Positions 35,912 to 44,002 of a DNA stretch of 64,000 bases are shown piece by piece. The notes beneath the pieces were generated by a model. The model was not told the DNA's origin and did no database searches. It worked only from the letters and a program-made list of their open reading frames with translations. The translations under genes and the position numbers were made by a program. Source of the DNA: Pseudomonadota bacterium (GTDB lineage Bacteria; Pseudomonadota; Gammaproteobacteria; Xanthomonadales; SZUA-38); the NCBI GenBank assembly GCA_039033415.1, contig JBCCCR010000016.1, forward strand, positions 62,001 to 126,000, read 5' to 3'. Within the stretch, counting starts at the first letter, position 1, and every line of letters starts with the position of its first letter.

Positions 35912-38146
35912 TTACGGCCTGGGCAACGACAGGCGCTGGATGGCCACGTCGTCACGCACCCACTCTCCGCCCTCGAGACCGAGATAGTCGACGTCCACGC
36001 TGATCCGGTTCCCCGCGTCGAGCGCGTTGGAGGGTTGGGTCAACGTCAGCGCCAGACTGCCCGCCGACTCGTCGCTGACGCTGCCGAACGTTGACAGGCG
36101 AGCGAAGCCGGTTCGCTGGAACATCTCGAACGTCAGGGGCCCGGACAGATCGCTGAAGGAATCCAAACCGAAGAACCACACCGGCGTGCCGTCTTCCGCG
36201 TAGACGTAGAGCAGCACAAACAGGGTCGTGGTGCCGTCGCCGTTGTCGATGTTCTCCAGGCTGAAGCCCCAGCCCGTATCCGCTTCGCCGGCAAACCAAA
36301 GGCCGCCGAAGTCGTCCGCAGGCCGGCTGCTTTCGAGCGTCAGCGGCTCAACACACCATTCGTCGACCTGGTTGGTGAGGATAAACTGCAGCACCGCCAC
36401 GCTGGAGACGCCGTTGCGCCCAACGCCGTCGTTACAGGCGTTGCTCAGCTCCGGGTTGTTAAAGTTCAGCACCACCTGGCCGGCGGAGCCTGGGTTGGCC
36501 TGCTGCGGGGGCGTTCGGCTGTCGTCGTACAGAAACTGGGCGAAACCAATCTGGTCGCCGTTGCGCGTCCCGGAAAACACGCCGTTATCGATGGTCCCCA
36601 CCGCCTGGAACCACTCCGGCGCGCGCCCGAGCGTTTCGAAGGTGTAGAACGTCAGCACGTACACGTCGTTGCCGTCAGCGTCCTGACCGCCCAGCGCAAA
36701 TTCGAAGCCGTGACCGTCGCGAGAACGGTCGAACATCAGGCCAAGGTAGTTCGGCTCATCCGGTGATGGCGCCCAGCCCACCTCATGCAGCATCGGCCGG
36801 GACAGCGCCAGCGAGCGAAACGGCGCGTCGACGCAGCCAGGCGTGTTGGCGGTCATCAGCTCGCAGTAGTTCTGCGCAATGTGAGACACCGATGAACCGG
36901 GCTGATACTCGAGCGGCGCATTCATGCGAATGAAGCCTTCGTCTCGGGTGGCGTCAGTGTTGCGGATGGATACCGACGATTCTGGACCCGACCACTGCAG
37001 GCCGGAAATCGAGGTGGCGACCTCCAGCCGCTGCGCATCGGTGACCGACGGATCGATCAGCGAGATCCCTTCACCCGTGCGGTTGTCTACGAGATTGGCG
37101 GTGAACACGTCCGGCTGATTGAAGACCAGCCGGCCGGTTTCGTTGAAGGTTGCGGCGAAGCCGACGCCGTGGGTGATCTCATGCAGGGTCACCGAGAGAA
37201 AGTCAGAATCGTTGCCGGTGGGACCCTGCGGCGTAAAGCCGTAATAGAACGTGCGATTACCCAGCGCCACGTTGCCATCGATATCCGTGTTGAAGGTAAT
37301 AAAGATGTCCGCCTCAGCGGTCTGGTCACCGCCGGAAAGACCACTGAGCGAGGTGCCTGCGCGCCGTGTTGCGACCGATTGGATGTAGAGCAGGTCGGGT
37401 TCGGGCAGGCCGGGGCTGTTGGAGAACAGCGCCCTGCCCCGCGCTCCGGCGAGCGTCGCGCCAGTGGTGTCACCACCGCGGGCTTCCCAGCACGCGTTGA
37501 TGGTCACGGGCACGTCGCTGTAGAGCTCCATCGAAAGCAGCCTGGCTGCTTCCAGCATGGTGTTGCGCCGCGCCTCTCCGAGCGTGGTGGCCTGGTTGCC
37601 GCCCACCGGGGTAAAGGGCGCCGGATCCGTCCAGGGTGCAATATCGCAGTTCGCCGTGCCGGGAGTGTTTTCGAAATCCACCAGAATCGGCAGATTGCCG
37701 ACGGTCTGGGTACTGGCATTCACGCTGAGGCTTGCGGTGGACTGCTGCCCCTCAAAGGACACCACGCCGACAAAGATTCGCGTTCCCGCAAGATCGGGCA
37801 CCGCAAAATCGGCCAGCACAATCGATTCGCTCGTAAAGAGACTCTGGGAGGTGAACTCGGCGGATCCAAAGACGTCGTTGATGGACGTGAGGTCTTCCGG
37901 AAAGGGGGTGCCGATCCGGACGAGTAAATCGATGTCTCTCGCCGACGCACCGTCGAGCTCGAGCGTGACCTTCCGAGTGCCCGGCGGTACGTCGAGAAAA
38001 TAGGAGGAGTCGAGCGTCGCAGAGCCTATTTCGACCGTGGGAACATTGACTTCCAGCGTGCCCTGGGCAGGCAGCTCAATCTGCGCCTGGGCTGCCGCCA
38101 CAAAACCCAGCAACGTCAGCGCCGCGAGAACCCGCAAAGCCATCAT
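35912..38146 (-). CDS. Secreted zinc metalloprotease-like protein with duplicated C-terminal module
   Basis: Secreted protein of 744 aa: signal peptide (to about QAQ), a beta-rich pre-domain (about 25-160), and a metalloprotease-like core with LHEITHGVGFAATF (zinc His322 and His326, Glu323) and the later SSVSHIAQNYCELMTAN, where relatives have a Ser-His metal-ligand segment, then LHEVGWAP. Two related modules follow (about 495-640 and 640-744), beginning YLGLMFDRSRDGHGFEF and GGLWFAGEADTGWGFSL. It probably degrades extracellular protein, but this is inferred. The small gene upstream overlaps its start (ATGA). Confidence 0.8.
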   Translation of the reverse strand: MMALRVLAALTLLGFVAAAQAQIELPAQGTLEVNVPTVEIGSATLDSSYFLDVPPGTRKVTLELDGASARDIDLLVRIGTPFPEDLTSINDVFGSAEFTSQSLFTSESIVLADFAVPDLAGTRIFVGVVSFEGQQSTASLSVNASTQTVGNLPILVDFENTPGTANCDIAPWTDPAPFTPVGGNQATTLGEARRNTMLEAARLLSMELYSDVPVTINACWEARGGDTTGATLAGARGRALFSNSPGLPEPDLLYIQSVATRRAGTSLSGLSGGDQTAEADIFITFNTDIDGNVALGNRTFYYGFTPQGPTGNDSDFLSVTLHEITHGVGFAATFNETGRLVFNQPDVFTANLVDNRTGEGISLIDPSVTDAQRLEVATSISGLQWSGPESSVSIRNTDATRDEGFIRMNAPLEYQPGSSVSHIAQNYCELMTANTPGCVDAPFRSLALSRPMLHEVGWAPSPDEPNYLGLMFDRSRDGHGFEFALGGQDADGNDVYVLTFYTFETLGRAPEWFQAVGTIDNGVFSGTRNGDQIGFAQFLYDDSRTPPQQANPGSAGQVVLNFNNPELSNACNDGVGRNGVSSVAVLQFILTNQVDEWCVEPLTLESSRPADDFGGLWFAGEADTGWGFSLENIDNGDGTTTLFVLLYVYAEDGTPVWFFGLDSFSDLSGPLTFEMFQRTGFARLSTFGSVSDESAGSLALTLTQPSNALDAGNRISVDVDYLGLEGGEWVRDDVAIQRLSLPRP

Positions 38147-38430
38147 TGCCGCTTCTCCACCCGCCGCACGTCGTTTCGGGCGTTCCCATGGCGGTAACCC
38201 AGCGTGCCGTCCGGCTTCACGAAGGCCACGAGCGGCGGCATGGTTGGCGCCGGGTGCTCCACTATTCCGCGCGCTTTCATCGCCGATTTTTTGGCGGCCG
38301 AAGGGCTGTCGCTGAGCGTCACGGTGGTCAAAATCTGCTTGGATTCAGCCTGCGCCGAACGTTCCTTGTCAGCGGCTTCCTTGTCGGCAGCCGCGAGCGC
38401 CAGCAGCGCGCTGAAGATAACTGGACTCAT
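38143..38430 (-). CDS. Small secreted protein of unknown function
   Basis: Protein of 95 aa with a short hydrophobic N terminus (VIFSALLALAAA, signal-like), a charged Lys/Glu/Ala stretch (about 16-35) and a C-terminal region reading PLVAFVKPDGTLGYRHGN, resembling a single beta hairpin, with a basic tail. Its stop overlaps the ATG of the metalloprotease gene, so the two are translated together; a role as an inhibitor, chaperone or partner of the protease is possible but speculative. I do not recognise the family. Confidence 0.6.
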   Translation of the reverse strand: MSPVIFSALLALAAADKEAADKERSAQAESKQILTTVTLSDSPSAAKKSAMKARGIVEHPAPTMPPLVAFVKPDGTLGYRHGNARNDVRRVEKRQ

Positions 38431-38456
38431 ACCATGGATTCCTTGAGTTTCTCGTT

Positions 38457-39104
38457 CTAATCCGGAAAGAACCGGTAGTGGCCGGTAACCGGGTATTTAA
38501 ACAGGATATCGGGTACCACAGGCCCCGCCCCGATATTGTGAACGATTTGTCTGACGGCGGGTCCTTCCGTTTCTGCCGGGTGCTCCGACACGATACCAAT
38601 ATGCGGAAGATTGCCGGGCAGCGTCCAGGTGACCAGATCACCGGGGAGATAGTCCTCCGCCCGGTTTGTGACCGCCAGACTGGCCCCGAAGCGCTCAAAA
38701 AACGTTTGTAGGTTAGGCACCCGACGGTGGTCGATATTGGCATCGGGGCCCGTCAGCCCCCAGATTCTCGACGACGGATAGCTGTCGAAGTTGAGCGCCA
38801 TATCCTCATGAATGGCCTGCTGCAGGTCAACGCCGATCGCCCGATAGGCCCGGATCACCAGGTCGGTGCAGACCCCGATCTCATCAGGGACGTCTCCCCC
38901 GGGGTAATTGATCGCCAGGTAGGCGCCGTCGTAGCGGACCGCGACACGGGTCCGCGCCATGGCCGCATCCACCAACGCTCTCGCTTGCGAGACGGTTCGA
39001 TCGGGCTGTGCAAACACCGCCCCGGTCGACACGGCGACGAGCCAACCCAAAACGAGGCTTACGAGGATCTGGCGTCTTGTCTTGCTATTGCTGGGTGCTT
39101 GCAT
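38457..39104 (-). CDS. DUF1287 family secreted protein
   Basis: Secreted protein of 215 aa with a signal peptide (cleavage near VFAQ) and a complete DUF1287 domain: INYPGGDVPDEIGVCTDLVI, DLQQAIHEDM, NIDHRRVPNLQTFFERFG, and PHIGIVSEH. The Cys in GVCTD and the His in PHIGIV occupy NlpC/P60-like catalytic positions, so a cysteine hydrolase acting on cell-wall or other amide bonds is likely but unproven. It ends 26 bp before the small secreted protein gene (same strand), and its ATG lies only 11 bp from the ATG of the divergent gene at 39116. Confidence 0.9.
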   Translation of the reverse strand: MQAPSNSKTRRQILVSLVLGWLVAVSTGAVFAQPDRTVSQARALVDAAMARTRVAVRYDGAYLAINYPGGDVPDEIGVCTDLVIRAYRAIGVDLQQAIHEDMALNFDSYPSSRIWGLTGPDANIDHRRVPNLQTFFERFGASLAVTNRAEDYLPGDLVTWTLPGNLPHIGIVSEHPAETEGPAVRQIVHNIGAGPVVPDILFKYPVTGHYRFFPD

Positions 39105-39115
39105 ATCCTTTTTAT

Positions 39116-40468
39116 ATGACCGTTTTTTCTTGTCGACCGTTCCCGGCGCTGATGACGCTGCTTATTGGGATCAGCTTTGGCCAAACTCACGCCGGCGAGT
39201 TCCAGGCCCTCAGCTACGAATACCGCGACAAGCAGACTTTTCTGGAGGCAACCGGTGCCAGCGACGTATCGGGCGCGCTGCCGTCGGGCCCCGGCTCTGC
39301 AACCGAAACCACGGTAGGCGGCGTGACGTTCCAAAGCCACCCACCGTCCACTCTGAACTTTGCAGCCTGGACCGAAGGGTTGCCCGACCCCTTCGAGCTG
39401 GCGCTGAACGGCGACGAAGAGCTGAACATCGTGCTGGCTACGCCCGCGCTCAGCGTCGGCTTTGAGGTCGAGCAGGCGACCAATTCTCATCCCAACATCA
39501 ATGGCGGCAACGTCATCTCAGATTTTGATGTTGTGCTGTGCGCCGAGACCTTCGACCGCGGTGACGCCTGCCCTACCGCTTCCGTGATCAGCACCCACCG
39601 GTTTCACCCGCCCCTCAGCGGACCGCCTGACTATACGCCCAGCTTCTTTGGGGTTTGGACCGGCACACCGATTGCCCAGCTTTCCGTTCGCGAGCCCACC
39701 CCGGCTGACGGCAACGAGTTCTTTGGCCGGGTGTTTGCCGGCAATCAGCCGAGAGCCAACCCGCTGCTGGATCAGTTTGAAACGGACGACACGCCGCAAT
39801 CGGCCAGCACGCTGGTGCTGCTTCAGTCCCAGGGATTTGAGCGGCAATACATCCAGCTCCACTCACTGCACAACGCGGCAGACCAGGACTGGGTATTCCA
39901 CAACGTGATATTGGACCGGGATATCCGGTTTGAGCTCAGCAGCAGCGATCCCTCGTTTCATGCCGAGGTGGCGTTTTTCGACGTCGACCGCTTTTCCGAC
40001 CCCCAGGAAGCGCCGCTGCTGGTGCTGGGCGACTGTGGTGCAGCCCCAGCCGGAATCGACGAGATGATCGACAGCTTGAATACTCCGGGCTCGACGATGT
40101 TTCAGATCACACGCTGCAGCGGATCAGCCCCGGTTGACTACACCCTGCGCTATACGGTGATCCTCAACGCCAGCTTCTCCAACGAGCAGGTGTTTCGGTT
40201 GTCCGGGTCGGTCACAACCGCCAGCACGGGTGACCCGGTTGGAGCATTCATCCGCAGCAACAACGGGGAAACCGGTTTTTCGAACCCAGCCAACGGCGCC
40301 TACCAGATGGTGCTGACAAAAAACATCGAACACGTGATCACCATCGAATCACCCAACTTTGAGATCCAGCAGGAGGTGATCGGGCCGGTCGGTTTCTTCG
40401 AATCCGAAGTCAGCCTCGATCTGCAGGTCAACCCACAGGGCATTTTGTTTTCTGACGGCTTCGAATAA
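39116..40468 (+). CDS. Secreted protein with C-terminal GFE motif
   Basis: Secreted protein of 450 aa: signal peptide (FPALMTLLIGISFGQTHAG), a beta-rich region that contains PALSVGFEVEQ (about 105-200) like lectin or PEP-CTERM-type adhesive folds, a pre-peptidase-like domain (about 235-370; DQDWVFHNVIL), and a carboxypeptidase-regulatory-like beta-sandwich (about 380-440; FRLSGSVTTASTGDPVGAFI). It ends GILFSDGFE, nearly identical to the end of the FG-GAP protein. No Shine-Dalgarno is visible before the ATG, and the gap to the divergent DUF1287 gene is 11 bp. Probably a surface or extracellular protein; function unknown. Confidence 0.78.
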   Translation: MTVFSCRPFPALMTLLIGISFGQTHAGEFQALSYEYRDKQTFLEATGASDVSGALPSGPGSATETTVGGVTFQSHPPSTLNFAAWTEGLPDPFELALNGDEELNIVLATPALSVGFEVEQATNSHPNINGGNVISDFDVVLCAETFDRGDACPTASVISTHRFHPPLSGPPDYTPSFFGVWTGTPIAQLSVREPTPADGNEFFGRVFAGNQPRANPLLDQFETDDTPQSASTLVLLQSQGFERQYIQLHSLHNAADQDWVFHNVILDRDIRFELSSSDPSFHAEVAFFDVDRFSDPQEAPLLVLGDCGAAPAGIDEMIDSLNTPGSTMFQITRCSGSAPVDYTLRYTVILNASFSNEQVFRLSGSVTTASTGDPVGAFIRSNNGETGFSNPANGAYQMVLTKNIEHVITIESPNFEIQQEVIGPVGFFESEVSLDLQVNPQGILFSDGFE

Positions 40469-40485
40469 GCCGAGGGGCTTGTTCG
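40462..40485. other. 10-bp hairpin across a stop codon
   Basis: CGAATAAGCC (40462-40471) and GGCTTGTTCG (40476-40485) form a 10-bp stem with one G-U pair and a 4-nt loop GAGG. It overlaps the stop codon of the secreted protein gene. There is no U-tract, so it may stabilise the 3' end rather than terminate. Confidence 0.45.
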
Positions 40486-40568
40486 GAATAACGTGGATCC
40501 CGCTCAAATCCCTTGAAACGGCATGAGTACGCCGACAGATTTGAACTAATCAGATCTGGAAGAAGGCG

Positions 40569-41510
40569 ATGAAGCGATTCAAAAAGGTTCTCCTGGTTCC
40601 GGCCGCACTCACGCTGGATGACGCCGCGATTCAGCGCGCCATTCGTCTGTGCAAAGCGAGCGGTGCTCACATGTCGCTCTGCTGGCCGCAGGACGCCAGC
40701 TCCGACGGCGGCACCGGCCTCGACTACATGCCCGACGTCATCGCCTCCATTGAGGGTCGGCTTTCGGAGCTGACGGACGAGATTCGCTCGACTCACGACA
40801 TCAGCATCGACTACCGCCTGGATCGGGGCAAGCTTTACCTGGAAGTGATCCGAGCCGTGCAGCACGACGGCTACGACCTCGTGATGAAAACCGCCCGCGG
40901 CAAATCCGTGGGCCAGCAGATGTTGTTTGGCGGGGACGCGCGTCAGCTGCTGCGCAAGTGCCCCTGCCCGGTTTGGATTGTCGATCCAAAAGAGACCGAT
41001 GAGTCAGCGGTGCTCGCGGCTGTCGACCCGATGACATCTGACGCCGAAGCTGAAGGGCTCACCACCAAAATTCTTCAGCTGGCGACATCGTTAGCGGCGA
41101 TTGAAGACACCGAAATACACGTAGTCCACGCCTGGGCCCCACCCAGCGAGCGCCTGCGACGAAACTTGAGCTGGCTGGCACTGCCGGTCGCCAAGGGCGA
41201 AGAACACATCGACACTATCCGCGACCAGCACCGCGAAGCGTTGGACAAGGTGCTGGAACCGTTTCGCGACGAATACCCGAACATCAAAACCCATCTTGTG
41301 CGCGGGCTGGCCGAGCAGGTGATTCCCGGCGTGGCGATGCAGATCAACGCCGGCACGCTGGTAATGGCAACCCTCGCCCGCAGCGGCATTCCCGGTCTGC
41401 TCATCGGCAACACCGCAGAGGTGGTGCTCAACGACATTAACCGATCGGTGCTGGTCGCCAAACCCGATGGGTTTGTCTCGCCGCTTACCCTGGAAGCCAA
41501 CGCCGACTGA
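40569..41510 (+). CDS. Universal stress protein with two Usp domains
   Basis: Tandem universal stress protein (313 aa, UspE-like). Domain 1 (about 1-145) opens RFKKVLLVPAALTLDDAA and ends CPCPVWIVDP; domain 2 (about 150-300) ends ARSGIPGLLIGNTAEVVLND and NRSVLVAKPDGF. The G-x2-G-x9-G-like loop of nucleotide-binding Usps is only partly matched, as in UspE. UspE-type proteins support motility, adhesion and stress survival in the cytoplasm. AAGG precedes the ATG. It stands 38 bp before the transaminase gene. Confidence 0.92.
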   Translation: MKRFKKVLLVPAALTLDDAAIQRAIRLCKASGAHMSLCWPQDASSDGGTGLDYMPDVIASIEGRLSELTDEIRSTHDISIDYRLDRGKLYLEVIRAVQHDGYDLVMKTARGKSVGQQMLFGGDARQLLRKCPCPVWIVDPKETDESAVLAAVDPMTSDAEAEGLTTKILQLATSLAAIEDTEIHVVHAWAPPSERLRRNLSWLALPVAKGEEHIDTIRDQHREALDKVLEPFRDEYPNIKTHLVRGLAEQVIPGVAMQINAGTLVMATLARSGIPGLLIGNTAEVVLNDINRSVLVAKPDGFVSPLTLEANAD

Positions 41511-41548
41511 ATTTAAGATCGGTCTCGAGTCCATTCGTCGAGCCAGCC

Positions 41549-42868
41549 TTGAATCCGAACACCGACAGCGCCTTCTGGATGCCGTTTACGGCCAACCGGG
41601 ATTTCGAGCGTGCGCCCCGACGGGTTGCCAGCGCCAGCCGCCACCATTACCAGACGACCGACGGCCGGTCGGTCTATGACATGTTCTCCGGGCTCTGGAC
41701 CAGCGGACTCGGCCACTGCCATCCGGCCATCACCGAAGCGATTGCTCACCAGGCAGGCGTGCTGGACTTCAACATGTCTTTTCAGTTCGGCAACGAGCTC
41801 GCGCCGAGGCTAGCCGACCGGCTGACGGCCTTGGCTCCCGACCACCTCGAGCATTGCTTCTTCACCAACTCGGGCTCGGAGTCGGTCGACACGGCGCTCA
41901 AGATTGCGCTGGCGTATCACCGGGCCTGCGGGCAGCCGGAACGCACGATGCTCATCGGGCGGCAGCGCGGTTATCACGGCGTGAACTTCGGCGGCATGTC
42001 GGTCGGGGGTATTCCTAACAACCAGAAGGCGTTCAGCGGCAACCTGCTGCCGCGCGTCGACCACCTGCCCCACACCTTCAATCTGGCGCACAACGCGTTC
42101 AGCAAGGGCCAGCCGGGCTGGGGTGCACATCTGGCTGATGAGCTTTCCTTGCTGATCGACCGACACGGCGCTGAATCCATCGCCGCGGTCATTGTGGAAC
42201 CGGTTGCCGGATCCACCGGCATCCTGCCGCCGCCGGTGGGTTATCTGGAAAAGCTCCGCCAGATCTGCACCGACCACGGCATCCTGCTGATCTTCGACGA
42301 AGTCATCACCGCGTTCGGCCGAATCGGCGAACCCTTCGCCGCGCAGCGATTTGGTGTTGCGCCCGATCTGATCACCCTCGCTAAAGGCCTCACCAACGGC
42401 ACCGTCCCGATGGGTGCGGTGCTGGCCAGCGACAATATCTACCAGGCGTTTATGACCGGCCCAACGGAGACGATTGAGCTCTTCCACGGCTACACCTACT
42501 CGGGTCATCCCCTGGCTGCGGCAGCCGGGCTCGCGACCCTGGACGTTTACGAATCGGAACTGAGCTTTGCGAGCGCCAGGAACCTGGAGCCCCAGTTCGA
42601 AAAGGCGGTGCACAGCCTGGCGGATCACCCCTTGGTCATCGATGTTCGTAACTTCGGGCTAATGGCGGGCGTGGATCTGGCGCCCGATCCGGACGCCCCC
42701 GGCCGGCGAGGGCTGGAAGCACACAAGCGCTGTTTCCATGAGGAAAACCTGGTGATCCGCAACGCCATGGACACCCTCCAGTTTGCGCCGTTCCTCAACG
42801 CGGAGATCTCGGACGTTGAACGCGGCATCGAGAGCGTGCGCCGGGTTCTCGATCACATCGACAGGTAA
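41549..42868 (+). CDS. Class III aminotransferase, omega-amino acid:pyruvate type
   Basis: PLP-dependent aminotransferase of 439 aa. FWMPFTANRDFE at the N terminus and DMFSGLWTSGLGHCHP match beta-alanine/omega-amino acid:pyruvate transaminases. FTNSGSESVDTALKIA binds the phosphate, IFDEVITAFGR holds the Asp that contacts PLP nitrogen, and the Schiff-base lysine is Lys279 in LAKGLTNGTVP. The TTG start is used because the WMPFT block must lie about ten residues in and no ATG exists before it. It would transfer amino groups from beta-alanine or similar amines to pyruvate. A weak terminator follows. Confidence 0.92.
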   Translation: MNPNTDSAFWMPFTANRDFERAPRRVASASRHHYQTTDGRSVYDMFSGLWTSGLGHCHPAITEAIAHQAGVLDFNMSFQFGNELAPRLADRLTALAPDHLEHCFFTNSGSESVDTALKIALAYHRACGQPERTMLIGRQRGYHGVNFGGMSVGGIPNNQKAFSGNLLPRVDHLPHTFNLAHNAFSKGQPGWGAHLADELSLLIDRHGAESIAAVIVEPVAGSTGILPPPVGYLEKLRQICTDHGILLIFDEVITAFGRIGEPFAAQRFGVAPDLITLAKGLTNGTVPMGAVLASDNIYQAFMTGPTETIELFHGYTYSGHPLAAAAGLATLDVYESELSFASARNLEPQFEKAVHSLADHPLVIDVRNFGLMAGVDLAPDPDAPGRRGLEAHKRCFHEENLVIRNAMDTLQFAPFLNAEISDVERGIESVRRVLDHIDR

Positions 42869-42870
42869 AA

Positions 42871-42893
42871 CCGAAAAGACGTCGGCCTTTTTT
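42871..42893 (+). terminator. Weak rho-independent terminator after the transaminase
   Basis: CCGA (42871-42874) pairs with TCGG (42882-42885) and the run TTTTTT (42888-42893) follows after CC. A preceding AAAA could pair with the T run. The 4-bp stem is short, so this is only moderately convincing. Confidence 0.35.
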
Positions 42894-42945
42894 CCTGCCA
42901 TGATCGAGTGACTTTTGTCGCAGGTCGAAATCATAGGAGCGCGTG

Positions 42946-43800
42946 ATGAACAGACTCGTCTTTCTTCTCCTCACCATAATCATCGGCACGGCATCCGCTG
43001 CTGACAAGGCAGATCCACTAAGCTGTCTGGATCCGGTTATCGCCGCGACGTTTCTCACGAGTTTCGGGAGCCAGGGCACGCCCAGCGTCTCCTCCGAGCC
43101 CCCTGAACCGCTCAGCGGCGTCGAGCAGCTGGAGGGCATCAGCTTCCTTGGCAACTACCAAAGCAACACCACCTTTGCCCAAACCCAAAATCTGGGTTTT
43201 GTCTCCGATCAGAGCGTCCGCGAGGTTGAGCAAAAACTAGAGGCGTTTCTTAGTGACCGAGGCTGGAAGGCATTACAGACCAGCCGGCCTGGCGTGAGCG
43301 GATTTCGCCAGACCAAGCGCACGCAAGGTGTCTCGCTCTGTTCCGACAAAAACGGCATGGCAACCTTGATGGCCCGAGAGCATGAAGGCCAGACGATCGC
43401 CAACGTGATGAGCTATCAAAACGGCAGAGTCGATTGCGCAGCGATGTCCTCGGGTATTGGCTATCGAGCGCTTGGGCTAAACGAGCATATGCCGACCCTC
43501 AATCTACCGGACGGTGCCAAGATGACGCCGACTTTGGGAATGGGAAGCTCAGCAGGGAGCCAGACGGCATCGACCCAAGCCAGTTTTGAGCTTGAAATGC
43601 CCAAGACCCGGGTCCTCGCCCATTTCGATCAGCAAATCGAAGCGCAGGGCTGGTCGCTCGATTCGGGCTGGGAAGGCCAGCAGATCGCAGGATCAAGCTG
43701 GACCAAAACCGTCGACGATAAGAGCGTGGTTGGCATCCTGACCCTGGTCGCCAATGACAACAGCTTCGCCGTGCGGTTTGAGATTCAAGCGCTGCCCTGA
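42946..43800 (+). CDS. Secreted protein of unknown function with two related halves
   Basis: Protein of 284 aa with a clean signal peptide (LVFLLLTIIIGTASA). The mature chain has two segments that look alike: a helix then Gly-Trp and a beta stretch, first QKLEAFLSDRGWKALQTSRPG (about 97-116) continuing to VSLCSDKNG, then FDQQIEAQGWSLDSGW (about 227-242) continuing to GILTLVANDN. Three Cys may form disulfides. I do not recognise a family. GGAG lies 6 nt before ATG 42946, so I prefer it to the GTG one codon upstream. tRNA-Arg follows 48 bp downstream; no terminator is evident between them. Confidence 0.7.
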   Translation: MNRLVFLLLTIIIGTASAADKADPLSCLDPVIAATFLTSFGSQGTPSVSSEPPEPLSGVEQLEGISFLGNYQSNTTFAQTQNLGFVSDQSVREVEQKLEAFLSDRGWKALQTSRPGVSGFRQTKRTQGVSLCSDKNGMATLMAREHEGQTIANVMSYQNGRVDCAAMSSGIGYRALGLNEHMPTLNLPDGAKMTPTLGMGSSAGSQTASTQASFELEMPKTRVLAHFDQQIEAQGWSLDSGWEGQQIAGSSWTKTVDDKSVVGILTLVANDNSFAVRFEIQALP

Positions 43801-43813
43801 CTATTGCTACACT
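43784..43813 (+). promoter_or_regulatory. Candidate promoter of tRNA-Arg
   Basis: TTCAAG (43784-43789) and TACACT (43808-43813) with an 18-bp spacer lie about 35 bp before the tRNA. The GTCGCGC just after the -10 is a GC-rich discriminator, typical of stable-RNA promoters. The -35 overlaps the end of the previous gene. Confidence 0.4.
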
Positions 43814-43848
43814 GTCGCGCTGATAGCTGGCCGATGGTCAGCGCGATA

Positions 43849-43925
43849 GCCCCGGTAGCTCAGCTGGATAGAGCGACGGCCTCCTAAGCCGTAGGTCCCA
43901 GGTTCGACTCCTGGTCGGGGCACCA
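43849..43925 (+). tRNA. tRNA-Arg (anticodon CCT)
   Basis: A complete 77-nt tRNA including an encoded CCA. Acceptor GCCCCGG pairs with TCGGGGC (one G-U), the D stem/loop is AGCTCAGCTGGATAGAGC, the anticodon arm ACGGC-CTCCTAA-GCCGT gives anticodon CCT (reads AGG codons), and the T arm contains GGTTCGACTCC. It decodes a rare Arg codon. No integrase or repeated 3' end is nearby, so it is not being used as an integration site here. Confidence 0.97.
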
Positions 43926-44002
43926 TTCCCGAAAAATTTTGTGCTTAGCGGGGTTGCGCCCGACGCAGTCGGGGTCCGCGGAAACAGCCCCTGCATGGCC
44001 AC

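Noticed and set aside
43849-43925. tRNA-Arg as an integration site
   Set aside because: No integrase, no duplicated tRNA 3' end and no composition change on either side.
43959-43973. CCCGAC-gca-GTCGGG hairpin after the tRNA
   Set aside because: No adjacent T run on either strand; not enough to call a terminator.
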